Shown: piece by piece, positions 27,482-36,293 of the stretch
Layout: each line of letters begins with the position of its first letter
How positions within the stretch are numbered: position 1 is the first letter of the stretch
Assembly (NCBI RefSeq): GCF_030518235.1
Contig: NZ_JAULSA010000003.1
Coordinates: forward strand, 62,001-126,000
DNA length: 64,000 nucleotides
From: Saccharibacillus sp. CPCC 101409
Lineage (GTDB): Bacteria > Bacillota > Bacilli > Paenibacillales > Paenibacillaceae
Direction: 5' to 3'
The notes under the pieces: generated by a model
Database searches by the model: none
What the model saw: the letters and a program-made list of their open reading frames with translations, nothing else
Told to the model about the DNA's origin: nothing
Position numbers and translations under genes: made by a program

Positions 27482-28174
27482 TCACCACGGCATAACGCCG
27501 CTGCGGTCCGTAAAGGTTCCGGTCGGGCCGTCTTTGCCGATCGTCGCCATTTTGACAATCGCGTCCGTGCCTTCGGTAACGGTCTGGTGTCCCTGTCCGG
27601 TCAGATCGGTCTTGGTCGCCCCCGGATCGACGGCGTTGACGCGGATATCGGGCAGTCCTTTGGCGTATTGGATCGTGAGCATCGTAACGGCCGACTTGGA
27701 CGACGTATAGCTGAGCGCATTGATCTGCGATTCCAGTCTGTCCGGATTCGTCACTGTGCCGAACGAGCCGAGTCCGCTGCTCACGTTCACGATCACCGGA
27801 GCCTCCGAGCGGCGCAGCAGAGGCAGAAAAGCGTGCGTGACGCTCACCAAACCGAAAACGTTCGTCTCATAAGTCTGACGGATATCCGCGGCCGTGATAT
27901 CCTCGGGCTTTTTGTATGCGCCCGTAATGCCCGCGTTATTCACCAGCACGTCGAGGCGGCCTTCCGTGCGCAGAATCTCCGCCGCGGCGGCGTCGATCGA
28001 ATCGGTATCCGTCACATCGAGCCGTACAAACCGGGCGCCGAGCTCTTCCGCGGCTTTTGAGCCCCGCTCCGCGTCGCGCGCTCCGATGTAAACCGTGTGC
28101 CCCAGTTCGATCAGGCGTCGCGCCGATTCAAAGCCCAGTCCTTTATTGCCTCCGGTAATCAAAGTAATCGTCAT
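27482..28174 (-). CDS. SDR-family NAD(P)-dependent oxidoreductase
   Basis: A 230-aa short-chain dehydrogenase of the carbonyl-reductase type: cofactor loop TGGNKGLG, NNAG in LVNNAGITGAY, catalytic Ser in VNVSSGLGSF and YxxxK in YTSSKSA. ATG 28174 follows GGAG. It is divergent from a TetR regulator with two conserved palindromes between them. A frameshifted copy of the pair lies at 13437-14865, showing that the locus was duplicated within this region. Confidence 0.93.
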   Translation of the reverse strand: MTITLITGGNKGLGFESARRLIELGHTVYIGARDAERGSKAAEELGARFVRLDVTDTDSIDAAAAEILRTEGRLDVLVNNAGITGAYKKPEDITAADIRQTYETNVFGLVSVTHAFLPLLRRSEAPVIVNVSSGLGSFGTVTNPDRLESQINALSYTSSKSAVTMLTIQYAKGLPDIRVNAVDPGATKTDLTGQGHQTVTEGTDAIVKMATIGKDGPTGTFTDRSGVMPW

Positions 28175-28199
28175 TTTGCAGATCTCCTTTTCGGATTGA

Positions 28200-28252
28200 A
28201 TGTAAGAACGCACTTACATGATAACAAAGAGAATGTAAGTTGTCTATTACAT
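28200..28252. promoter_or_regulatory. Two TetR operators
   Basis: ATGTAAG-N6-CTTACAT (28200-28219, perfect arms) and ATGTAAG-N6-ATTACAT (28233-28252) lie between the divergent SDR and TetR genes. Their conservation in the decayed copy at 14157-14209 supports function. Confidence 0.83.
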
Positions 28253-28329
28253 TAGGCTGGGGAGTTGCGTTATATTGCGTTATAATGAATAGACGGACAG
28301 TAGGCAAGGAGCGGAAAGGAAGTGAACGA

Positions 28330-28938
28330 ATGTCTGAACGCGAACGGAGTTACCACCACGGCGATCTGAGAGAAACGCTGATCCGGACTTCGCTGGAGCT
28401 GATTTCGGAAGTGGGGGTCCACGGATTCTCCGTCGCCAAAGTAGCGAAACGCGCCGGGGTATCCTCGGGAGCCCCCTACCGTCATTTTCCGGATCGGGAG
28501 AGTCTGCTCATGGAAGCGGGCGTCGTATTCCTGAACGGACAAATTGCGGAAATGCGATCTTCGGCCGAAGCCGCCGGCAGCGATCCGGTGGATCGCCTGG
28601 CTTCGACGGCGGGCGCTTACGTGCGCTACGCAGTCGACCATTTTATCGGCGTGGAATTGTTCGGCGCGCTCAGAGGAGCGGAATTCGTTCCTTTCAACGA
28701 GCGCAAGCGCGAAATGATCGGATTCCTGTTCTCGCTGACGCAGGATGCGGCGCCGCGGGCGACGTGGAGCCAGATCCCCGAGCTGATGGACGTTCTGCTG
28801 GCCGTCAGCCAGGGCTTCTCCGATATGTATCACCAGGGCATGTTCGCGCAGACGAAGCTTGGCCGGGACGAGGCCGCCGGACGGGCGACCGCCGCCGTGC
28901 GATACGTGATCCAAGGCTGGGAACTGCGCGAAGAATAA
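28330..28938 (+). CDS. TetR-family regulator of the SDR gene
   Basis: A 202-aa TetR protein: MSERERSYHHGDLRETLIRT opening, HTH through GVSSGAPYRHFPDRESLL, and a TetR_C_33/WHG-like ligand domain (VRYAVDHFIGVELFGALRGAEF). ATG 28330 follows GGAAAGGAAG. It should bind the ATGTAAG palindromes and control itself and the divergent SDR gene. Confidence 0.9.
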   Translation: MSERERSYHHGDLRETLIRTSLELISEVGVHGFSVAKVAKRAGVSSGAPYRHFPDRESLLMEAGVVFLNGQIAEMRSSAEAAGSDPVDRLASTAGAYVRYAVDHFIGVELFGALRGAEFVPFNERKREMIGFLFSLTQDAAPRATWSQIPELMDVLLAVSQGFSDMYHQGMFAQTKLGRDEAAGRATAAVRYVIQGWELREE

Positions 28939-28956
28939 AAAAACGGAATAAACACC

Positions 28957-28986
28957 AAAAACCCCAGCGTCTCCGCTGGGGTTGAT
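28957..28986 (+). terminator. Weak terminator-like hairpin
   Basis: ACCCCAGCG pairs with CGCTGGGGT around TCTC. The following TTGATT is a poor T-tail. Confidence 0.5.
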
Positions 28987-29163
28987 TATGCGCAAAAAAA
29001 TATTGCCCGGGCACGTCTCTCTGTGCTACGATGAGAGAACCTCCTGTGCATTTAAAAGAAAATATAATTATCACATCTTATTTACACTTTAATCATACCA
29101 TGCGTTCGGGCGGGCTGTCAAACGGTTTTTCTCCAAAATCGAATAAAGGGAGTGGATGGGGAA

Positions 29164-31611
29164 ATGATCGGAAACGAAGACTGGCAACGGGAGCAGCAGC
29201 GGCTGGACGAGGTATCCGACAAGCTGCGCGCAAGAATTGCGGAGATCGAACCGGAAGTGGAAGGGCTGCAGGAACAGGCCGTGGATATCCGCCGGAAATT
29301 CTGGGAGGAAGTCAGCGTCAATACGGCTACCGGGGAAGACTTCGAGGAGACCGTGTACAGCATCGAGCAGCAGGAAGCGCTGCTGTCGGAACGCGAGCGC
29401 AGTTACCGGAATAAAGTCCGGCAGCACAAGAAACTGCAAAAGCTGCTGGAGTCTCCTTATTTCGGGCGGATCGACTTTCGCGAAGACGGGACGGGCTTTA
29501 CGGAAGATGTCTATATCGGCGTGTCTTCGTTCGCGGCTTCGGACGGCCTTGAATTTCTCGTCTACGACTGGCGCACGCCGATCGCGAGCCTGTATTACGA
29601 CCATTCGCCGGGCCGGGCGGAGTACGAGACGCCGGGCGGGCCGATTGCGGGCGTCATGGAGTTGAAGCGGCAGTACCGGATTCAGGGCGGAAAGCTGCAA
29701 AGCGTCTTCGATACCGGCGAAACGATCGGGGACCGGCTGCTGCAGGACGTGCTCGGGGGAGCGGCGGACAACCGGATGAAAAGTATCGTCGCCACGATCC
29801 AGAAAGAGCAGAACGCGATCATTCGCGACGAATCGAGCGCCATGCTGATCGTGCAGGGCGCGGCCGGCGGCGGCAAGACATCGGCTGCGCTCCAGCGCGT
29901 CGCCTATCTGCTGTACAGCCAGCGCGACCGGCTCAAAGCGGATCAGATCGTGCTTTTTTCGCCCAATCCCATGTTCAACGGCTATGTCTCGACCGTTCTG
30001 CCCGAACTCGGCGAAGAAAATATGCGGCAGACCACGTTCCAGGAATATCTCGACAGCCGGCTCGGCCGGACATTCAAGCTGGAAGACCCGTTCGACCAGA
30101 TGGAATACGTGCTGTCGGGAGCGGAAGATTCGGAATACGAAGCGCGGCTGAGCGGCATCCGTTACAAAGCGTCGACCGCTTTTCTGGACGAACTGCACCG
30201 GTACGCGCAGAGCCTGGAACAAAGCGGCATGAGGTTCAAACCTCTGGTATTTCGCGGCCGCGAGCTGATGACCGCCGAGAAGATGAAGGCCGAGTTCTAC
30301 GGTTATGACGACTCGATGCGCCTGACCACCCGCGTCGTCAAACTCCAGGAGCGGCTGCTGGAGGAACTCAAGACGCTGGAGCGCCGCGAATACGAAGCGG
30401 ACTGGGTGCAGGAAGAGCTGAATTATATCGACAGCGATCTGTACGAAGAAGCCTATCGCGACCAGCACCGGGAGCAGAACGTGTTCGACTTCGTGGAGCA
30501 GTATGCGGCCGCCCGGGCGCGAATCGAAGGCAAGCGCAGACCGGACGAAGGCGATTTCGATTTCTCCGAACGAGTGGAGCGTCAGCTGCGCCGAAGTCTG
30601 GTCGGCGAAGCGTTCAAGCCGCTGAAGCGCGGCGTGAACGCTATGGCGTTTATCGATATGCCGGCGATTTATAGACAGCTGTTCGAACCGGAAGACGACT
30701 CGTCCGCCAACCGGTGTTCTCCCGCGGCCCTTGATCCCGATCTCGGCGTCCATTGGAGCGCGATCTGCCGGCAGACCCGGGAGAAGCTGGCGTGCGGCGA
30801 GCTGTTGAATGAAGACGCGACGCCGTATCTGTACTTAAAAGAATTGATCGAAGGCATGCGCGGCAGCGCGGAGATCCGGCACGTATTCATCGACGAGGGG
30901 CAGGACTATTCGGCGTTTCAATACGCATTCTTCAAAAAGATGTTCCCGCGCGCCCGAATGACCGTGCTCGGCGATTTCAGCCAGGCGATCTTCGCCCAGT
31001 CGACGGAATTGTCCGGCAGCGGCTCTCCGCTGATCTCGCTGTACGGGGCCGGAGACACCCGGCTGTTCCGCCTGACGCGCAGCTACCGCTCGACGCGGGA
31101 GATCGTGGAATTCACCCGGGCGCTGCTGCCGGAAACGATGGGGATCGAGCCGTTCGACCGCAGCGGCGGCAGGCCGCTGCTCGTGCGCGCCGATACGCCG
31201 GAAGATCGAACGAAAGCGCTGGCCGCCCATCTTGCGCGGCTGCGCGAAGAAGGCTTCGACTCCATCGGTATCGTGACCAAAACGGCGGCCGAAGCCCGCG
31301 AAGCGTATGAAGCGCTGACCGCCGCAGGCTGCGCCGGACTGAAAGAAGTCACCAAGACCACGCCCGAGTTCGAACAGGGAACCCTGATCCTGCCCGTCTA
31401 TCTGGCCAAAGGCGTCGAGTTCGACGCCGTGCTGATCTACGACGCTTCCGCCCGCAGCTACAGCAAAGCCGGAGAGCGCAAACTGTTCTACACCGCCTGC
31501 ACGCGGGCCATGCACCGCCTCGCCCTGTTCGCCGCGGAAGAGTGGAGCCCGTTTATCGAGAGCGTGGACGAATCGTTGTATGAAACGAAGACGTCCGTCT
31601 ATCCGCTTTGA
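29164..31611 (+). CDS. helD: HelD-like RNA polymerase recycling ATPase
   Basis: An 815-aa UvrD/Rep-like SF1 ATPase. The N-terminal coiled coil (EQQRLDEVSDKLRARIAEIE..., residues 5-80) is the arm that enters the RNA polymerase secondary channel in HelD. Walker A is GAAGGGKTSAALQRVAYLLY, Walker B-like IDEGQDYS, and the motif VI region LFYTACTRAMHRL. The block FSPNPMFNGYVSTVLPELGE is characteristic of HelD. HelD removes stalled RNA polymerase from DNA. ATG 29164 is preferred; GTG 29152 overlaps the ribosome binding site. Length is close to the 774 aa of B. subtilis HelD. Confidence 0.87.
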   Translation: MIGNEDWQREQQRLDEVSDKLRARIAEIEPEVEGLQEQAVDIRRKFWEEVSVNTATGEDFEETVYSIEQQEALLSERERSYRNKVRQHKKLQKLLESPYFGRIDFREDGTGFTEDVYIGVSSFAASDGLEFLVYDWRTPIASLYYDHSPGRAEYETPGGPIAGVMELKRQYRIQGGKLQSVFDTGETIGDRLLQDVLGGAADNRMKSIVATIQKEQNAIIRDESSAMLIVQGAAGGGKTSAALQRVAYLLYSQRDRLKADQIVLFSPNPMFNGYVSTVLPELGEENMRQTTFQEYLDSRLGRTFKLEDPFDQMEYVLSGAEDSEYEARLSGIRYKASTAFLDELHRYAQSLEQSGMRFKPLVFRGRELMTAEKMKAEFYGYDDSMRLTTRVVKLQERLLEELKTLERREYEADWVQEELNYIDSDLYEEAYRDQHREQNVFDFVEQYAAARARIEGKRRPDEGDFDFSERVERQLRRSLVGEAFKPLKRGVNAMAFIDMPAIYRQLFEPEDDSSANRCSPAALDPDLGVHWSAICRQTREKLACGELLNEDATPYLYLKELIEGMRGSAEIRHVFIDEGQDYSAFQYAFFKKMFPRARMTVLGDFSQAIFAQSTELSGSGSPLISLYGAGDTRLFRLTRSYRSTREIVEFTRALLPETMGIEPFDRSGGRPLLVRADTPEDRTKALAAHLARLREEGFDSIGIVTKTAAEAREAYEALTAAGCAGLKEVTKTTPEFEQGTLILPVYLAKGVEFDAVLIYDASARSYSKAGERKLFYTACTRAMHRLALFAAEEWSPFIESVDESLYETKTSVYPL

Positions 31612-31676
31612 GGCTTTTGCGCCCCGATGCCAAGCTCGTCCAAGCGAGTCTTGAATCGCTTCACAGGCATCAAAAA

Positions 31677-31990
31677 GAGGACTCCCGCATATCGCGGAAG
31701 TCCTCTTAATGCGTCGAGAGAGACTTATGGGGTTCCAAACGAAAAATAGCGACGCAGGTACACTTATTTGAGGATAAACGCTTCGGTCTCTTCAAATAGC
31801 GACGCAGGTGCAATTATTCGGGAGTCAAAGGCCGAATCGAAGCGAAAAAGCTCGAAATAAGGGTATGAGCGTCGTTATTTTCTCGAAAACGTAAGATTAA
31901 GCCTGAATAAAGGCATATACGCAGCTATTTATATTTACATTCAATCGTTTCTCGACAATCTGAGGACTCCCGTATATCGCGGGAGTCCTC
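31677..31990. repeat. Four-palindrome array element A2, bounded by duplicated terminator hairpins
   Basis: The boundary hairpins GAGGACTCCCG...GTCCTC occur at 31677-31705 and 31962-31990; the left one is preceded by AAAAA, the right one followed by TTCTT. The four 26-bp units start at 31744, 31794, 31855 and 31905, again steps 50, 61 and 50. Sequence closely matches elements A1 and A3 except for a deletion of about 80 bp before the right end (TTTCTCGACAATCTGA). It fills the convergent gap between helD and the TetR gene. Confidence 0.85.
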
Positions 31991-32011
31991 TTCTTGCATG
32001 AATGCCCAGGT

Positions 32012-32587
32012 TCAAAGCTGCGTCCTGAGATTGCCGCTCGCGCGGCTCGTCAAGATCGAACTGGCGATAATATTAAAATGATGTTCGGCGCGCGGGGCGG
32101 ATGCGGGCTGATCGCTCAGCCAGGCGAGCGCGGCGATGAGCGAGAACAGATCGTCGCCGTCGATATCGGCGTGCGCCAACCCTTCGGCTTGAGCGCGAAC
32201 GAGCAGCCGGGCCCCTGCCGCCCGCAGCGCCGCGCACGAAGCGTGAAGCGCGGATTCCGTATCTTCCATGGCCGCGACCATGACCGTCACGATCCCCTGG
32301 TAGACGCCCGTGCCCGTCACCACTTCGCGCAGCCAGGACAGCAGCGCGGCGTCGGAGGAACTCGCGGTTTCAAGCTCCTGCGCTTTTGTCGTCAGTTCGT
32401 CGAAGCCCGAGCGCAGCAGCGCATCGAGCAGCGCTTCTCGGGTAGGAAAATGGCGATACAGCGTCCCGAGCCCGATATCCGCCCTGCGGGCGATATCGCG
32501 CAGCGATGCGTCGGCGCCCTGCTCGGTAACGACGATATGCGCGACTTGTAAGATATGATCGTAATTTTTTTTCGCGTCGGAGCGCAT
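32012..32587 (-). CDS. TetR-family regulator of the quinone oxidoreductase
   Basis: A 191-aa TetR protein of the SbtR_C/YbiH-like kind: HTH DHILQVAHIVVTEQGADASL through IGLGTLYRHFPTREALL, then DALLRSGFDEL and VMVAAMEDTESALHASC. ATG 32587 follows AGGAGGA; the upstream extension crosses the operator region and is not used. It is divergent from the oxidoreductase at 32709, with three operator palindromes between them. Confidence 0.87.
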   Translation of the reverse strand: MRSDAKKNYDHILQVAHIVVTEQGADASLRDIARRADIGLGTLYRHFPTREALLDALLRSGFDELTTKAQELETASSSDAALLSWLREVVTGTGVYQGIVTVMVAAMEDTESALHASCAALRAAGARLLVRAQAEGLAHADIDGDDLFSLIAALAWLSDQPASAPRAEHHFNIIASSILTSRASGNLRTQL

Positions 32588-32598
32588 AAGGTTCCTCC

Positions 32599-32670
32599 TT
32601 GACAAGTGGAGCACTGCTCCGTATAATTTTTTAAGCGGAGCACTGCTCCTAATAAACGGAGCAGTGCTCA
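32599..32670 (+). promoter_or_regulatory. Consensus promoter with three TetR operators
   Basis: TTGACA (32599-32604), 17-bp spacer, TATAAT (32622-32627): a perfect sigma-A promoter. GGAGCACTGCTCC occurs at 32608-32620 inside the spacer and again at 32637-32649, with GGAGCAGTGCTCA at 32658-32670. Three copies suggest tight repression by the divergent TetR protein. Confidence 0.92.
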
Positions 32671-32708
32671 ACTCATTATAACTCAGGTACGCGAGAGGAG
32701 AAAGCAAG

Positions 32709-33718
32709 ATGTCTATACACACAATGAAAGCCGTTCGTCAGCACGAATTCGGAGGTCCCGAAGTCCTGCGTTACGAGGAAGCGCCGCTTCCCGAATTGAA
32801 GCCGGGGGAAGTGCTGGTCCGGGTTCGCGCGGTCGGCATCAACCCGCCGGATTGGTATCTGCGCGACGGATACAAGGCTCTTCCTCCGGAGTGGCGCCGG
32901 AGTTGTCTTTCCCGATTATCCTGGGAACGGACATCTCGGGCGTCGTCGAAGCGGCGGCGGAAGATGTGCGCGACTTCGCCGTCGGCGACGAAGTATTCGG
33001 CATGGTTCGTTTTCCCGGCATGGCGGAAAGCGCCGCTTATGCCGAGTACGTCGCCGCGCCGGCGTCCCATCTTGCGCTCAAGCCGGCAGGCATCGATCAT
33101 GCGCAGGCCGCCGGAGCGCCCATGGCGGGTCTGACCGCCTGGCAGTTCCTGATTGAGCTGGGGCATCGCGAAGCGAATCCGCTTCAACCAGAAGAGCACC
33201 GCCCGGTACCGCTTAACGGCAAAAAGGTACTTGTGAACGGCGCGGCGGGCGGAGTCGGCCATCTGGCGGTCCAATTGGCGAAATGGCAGGGCGCGCACGT
33301 GATCGCGGTGGCATCGGGCAAGCACGAATCGTTCCTGCGTCAGCTCGGCGCGGACGAATTCATCGATTATACCAAGAGCAATCCCGAAGATCTCGCGCAC
33401 GACCTCGACCTCGTTCTCGACACGCTGGGCGGACCGACAACCGGCCGCTTCCTGCGCACGCTCAAGCGCGGCGGCGCTTTGTTCCCGGTATTCCTGGGCT
33501 TCTCCGACGCCGAGGAAGCGGCAAAGCTGGGAATCGCCGTGTCGACGACCCAGGTGCGCTCGAACGGTCCGCAGCTCGCGGAATTGGGCCGCCTGCTCGA
33601 AGACGGAACGGTCCGCGTCGCAATCGACAGCACTTTCCCGCTCGCCGGCGCCCGCGAAGCGCACGAGCGGGCCGCCCGCGGACACATTCAAGGCAAGATT
33701 GTGCTTACAGTCCAGTAA
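32709..33718 (+). pseudogene. Frameshifted MDR-family quinone oxidoreductase
   Basis: The first frame (from 32709) encodes the N-terminal MDR block MKAVRQHEFGGPEVLRYEEA to GINPPDWYLRDGYKALPPEW, then turns into nonsense. From about 32895 the next frame carries APELSFPIILGTDISGVVE and runs intact to 33718, with the cofactor loop NGAAGGVGHLAVQLAKW and a normal C-terminus. One single-base change near 32890-32905 would restore a full NADPH:quinone oxidoreductase of about 336 aa. Promoter, operators and regulator are intact, so the lesion is recent, or a sequencing error. Confidence 0.85.
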
Positions 33719-34066
33719 AAAGTATAAGGGCTAAGGATACAAGCTCTTAAAAAAACGCTTGTTTACGGAGCAAGCAAACGAGCGTAAATAATAATGAAAG
33801 GGACTCGTAAACCGGACGCTTTGAACAAAGCCCGGTTTAACGAGTCCTTTTTTGTATGCGAACGGCTCTGTAAACATGTACCTTATGTCACAATCATGAC
33901 AGATTAAAACTCTATTGCCTCATGGAAGGTGAAACAGTTTGGATCTATTCAGAAGCTGCAATATCAGTTATTTTGTGATTATTAACAACAGTTCATGTAT
34001 ATTTTCCTGACATGCACTAAGGACAGAAGAGCAAGAATGAAATAAGATGAAACACGGAGGACTTTT
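33719..34066. other. Intergenic region upstream of the HPr/PRD operon
   Basis: It contains the terminator at 33801-33852, a weaker CGCTTGTTT/AAACGAGCG hairpin before it (about 33753-33785), and then about 200 bp of AT-rich sequence that must hold the operon promoter. No good TTGACA/TATAAT pair and no sigma-54 GG-N10-GC motif is seen. TTGTGA with TATATT at 19 bp (about 33973-34003) is the best, poor, candidate. Confidence 0.5.
33801..33852 (+). terminator. Terminator after the quinone oxidoreductase
   Basis: GGACTCGTAAACCGG pairs with CCGGTTTAACGAGTCC around an inner CTTTG/CAAAG hairpin, followed by six T. Confidence 0.88.
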
Positions 34067-34324
34067 ATGCAGAAAGAAGTTGTGATTACCAATCCGCTGG
34101 GGATTCACTCCAGACCCTCGGGAGAAATCATGAAGAAGGCTAAAATCTATCCTTGTATGGTTACGCTTACAAAAGAGGGGAGAGAGGTGAATGCGAAAAG
34201 CATCGTCAGCATCCTGACTCTGGAGCTTCAATGCGGAGACCGGGTGCTGCTCAAAACGGAAGGCGACCGGGAAGAAGAAGCCCTCCAGGAAATCGGGGAC
34301 CTGCTGGAATCTTTCCTGGATTAA
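34067..34324 (+). CDS. HPr-family phosphocarrier paralogue
   Basis: An 85-aa protein with the HPr fold pattern. The active-site segment NPLGIHSRPSG carries His14, equivalent to the His15 phosphorylated by enzyme I, and NAKSIVSILTL carries Ser45, equivalent to the regulatory Ser46. There is no ptsI or HPr kinase here, so it is not the housekeeping ptsH; the gene opens an operon with PRD regulators and four unassigned transport-like proteins. ATG 34067 follows GGAGG. It likely delivers phosphate to the operon's own regulator or uptake system. Confidence 0.87.
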   Translation: MQKEVVITNPLGIHSRPSGEIMKKAKIYPCMVTLTKEGREVNAKSIVSILTLELQCGDRVLLKTEGDREEEALQEIGDLLESFLD

Positions 34325-34350
34325 CGCGGCGCCTAAGGGGGAGATACAGA

Positions 34351-36261
34351 ATGACGCTATCCGTGAGATCGCGAGCTCTTCTCAAAAAGATCTTGCAGGT
34401 TCAGTATCCGCTGAGAATCAAGCACTGCGCCGACGAATTTCAGGTCAGCGAGCGGATGATCAAATACGATCTGGAAGCCGTACGGATCTGGCTGCGCGAA
34501 GAGAATATCGAAGTGCAGTCCAAGTCCAGCGTCGGCATCTGGATCGACTGCGAAGACGAAGAGCGCACACAGCTGCTGGCCAAGCTGGAAGATTCGGCAG
34601 GCCGGGTATTTATGAACCAGCTGGAGCGGGTGCGCTGCGCCATTTTGGATCTGATGATGAGCGATTCGCCGCTCACGATCGGAGAACTGATGAAGCGCAA
34701 TCAGGTCACCCGCAGCACCACGCAGTCGGATCTGCTGCTGACCGAAGAATTTCTCGGTCGCTGGGAGCTTCGCATCGAGCGTTCCAGGCTGGGCCTGGAG
34801 ATCGTCGGCGCCGAGAATCGCAAACGGACGGCGCTGGAAAGCGTCGTGCAGGATTCGGTCGACGGAAGCGACCTGTTCGAGATCGTGCAGGGCGCGGCCC
34901 GGCGGCAGGCGCCGCCTCACTACAGCATCGTGCTGGAGCGCTTCTGGCTCGGGGTTCCCGATGGCGGGCGGATCTTCAATGCGCTGGGGCGCCTGGTGGA
35001 AGAACTGGACCGGCAGCTCGGCGTGCTGCTGTCGGACCGCGTCATCGTCGCCGTATTTATCCGCCTGTGCATCGCCGTGCAGCGCCGCGAGTACGAATCG
35101 GCGCTGCCGCCGGAAGATCCGGAATCGGAGCGCCTGATCGACGGACTGAAAGGCCACGCCGTTTTTCGGCGGATTCTGTCCGAAGCTCCGGAAGAATGGG
35201 GATTTTCGATGTCCGACGAAGCGATCCGCTATATTTCGCTTCAGGCGACGATGGCGATCGCGCCCGGAACGGGCGGCGCGCCGAGCAGCGGCTTCGATTC
35301 GTCGGATACGTTCGAGATCGTGCGGTCGCTGCTCCGGGAAGTCGGGGAGCGGACGGGCGTATCGTTCGAGGAAGACATGCAGCTGTTCAATGCGCTGCTG
35401 GCCCGCGTCGCCGAGATGCTGAACAAGCACAGCTACGGCGTCGTCGAACCGCATCCGCTGCTGCAGGAGATTCTGCGCTCGTACCGGGCGATGTTCGAGC
35501 ATGTGAAGGAAGCCGGCGCGATCGCTTTTGCCGCTTACGATCTGGCATTGAACGATTCCGATGTCGCTTCGCTCGCCCTGCTGTTCCAAACGGCTTACGA
35601 GCGCAGGGACGAACTGCCGAGGTATCGGGCGGCGGTCGTGTGCGGGACGGGCATGGGCACTTCCGCGCTGCTCAAAACGCTGATCGAAAAAGAAATCCCA
35701 ATGATTCATGTCGCCGCGGTCTGCTCCATTATGGAACTCGGCAAAGTGCTGGACCTGGATCGCTACGATCTGATTGTCAGCGTCTTTCCGCTTTCGAACG
35801 GCGTGTCGGCCGTTCCGGCGGACGTGCCGGTCGTGGTGGTGAATGCCATTCCCGGCAGGCCGGACTTTCTGGCAATCCGCTCCGAACTAAAGCGGATCGA
35901 AGAAGCGGGAAGCGCGCCGCGCGGCGCGGGCACTCCGGAAAGCTATCCCGCCGGCGGAAGCCAATCGACGCTGGCGTACCGGTTTCAAAATATCATTTTC
36001 AAAGGATACACGCTCAGCAAGCAGATTATCGACCGGTTCGGGGAGCGATTGTCTCCGGAACGGGCCGACGGACTGACGCTTCACCTGCTGTATATGATGA
36101 ACCGGATCGCATTCGGGACGGAGTACCGGCAGGCGGAAGAATTTCCGGCGGAGCCGGATCTCCGGTCTCCGGCCGAAGCGGCGCTTCGGGAGATTCTGGA
36201 GGAACATCATATCCAGATCAACAGCAGCGAGATTGAGGCCATACTCCGCTATCTGGAATAG
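34351..36261 (+). CDS. BglG/MtlR-like PRD regulator with EIIB-like domain
   Basis: A 636-aa regulator. HTH domains are at residues about 1-70 (LLKKILQVQYPLRIKHCADEF, SERMIKYDLEAVRIWL) and a winged helix follows to 140. PRD-like segments lie around 215-290 and 350-400. An EIIB-like loop VCGTGMGTSALLKTL has Cys431, and a third PRD-like segment has LTLHLLYMMNR with His578. The first two PRD segments seem to lack the expected phosphorylatable histidine (VFIRLCIAVQR and LFNALLARVAEML). It probably activates this operon according to the phosphorylation state of the PTS. It starts 26 nt after the HPr gene. Confidence 0.85.
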   Translation: MTLSVRSRALLKKILQVQYPLRIKHCADEFQVSERMIKYDLEAVRIWLREENIEVQSKSSVGIWIDCEDEERTQLLAKLEDSAGRVFMNQLERVRCAILDLMMSDSPLTIGELMKRNQVTRSTTQSDLLLTEEFLGRWELRIERSRLGLEIVGAENRKRTALESVVQDSVDGSDLFEIVQGAARRQAPPHYSIVLERFWLGVPDGGRIFNALGRLVEELDRQLGVLLSDRVIVAVFIRLCIAVQRREYESALPPEDPESERLIDGLKGHAVFRRILSEAPEEWGFSMSDEAIRYISLQATMAIAPGTGGAPSSGFDSSDTFEIVRSLLREVGERTGVSFEEDMQLFNALLARVAEMLNKHSYGVVEPHPLLQEILRSYRAMFEHVKEAGAIAFAAYDLALNDSDVASLALLFQTAYERRDELPRYRAAVVCGTGMGTSALLKTLIEKEIPMIHVAAVCSIMELGKVLDLDRYDLIVSVFPLSNGVSAVPADVPVVVVNAIPGRPDFLAIRSELKRIEEAGSAPRGAGTPESYPAGGSQSTLAYRFQNIIFKGYTLSKQIIDRFGERLSPERADGLTLHLLYMMNRIAFGTEYRQAEEFPAEPDLRSPAEAALREILEEHHIQINSSEIEAILRYLE

Positions 36262-36293
36262 GGATAGAGGAAGAGAGCAGGGAGGGTTTGCAG

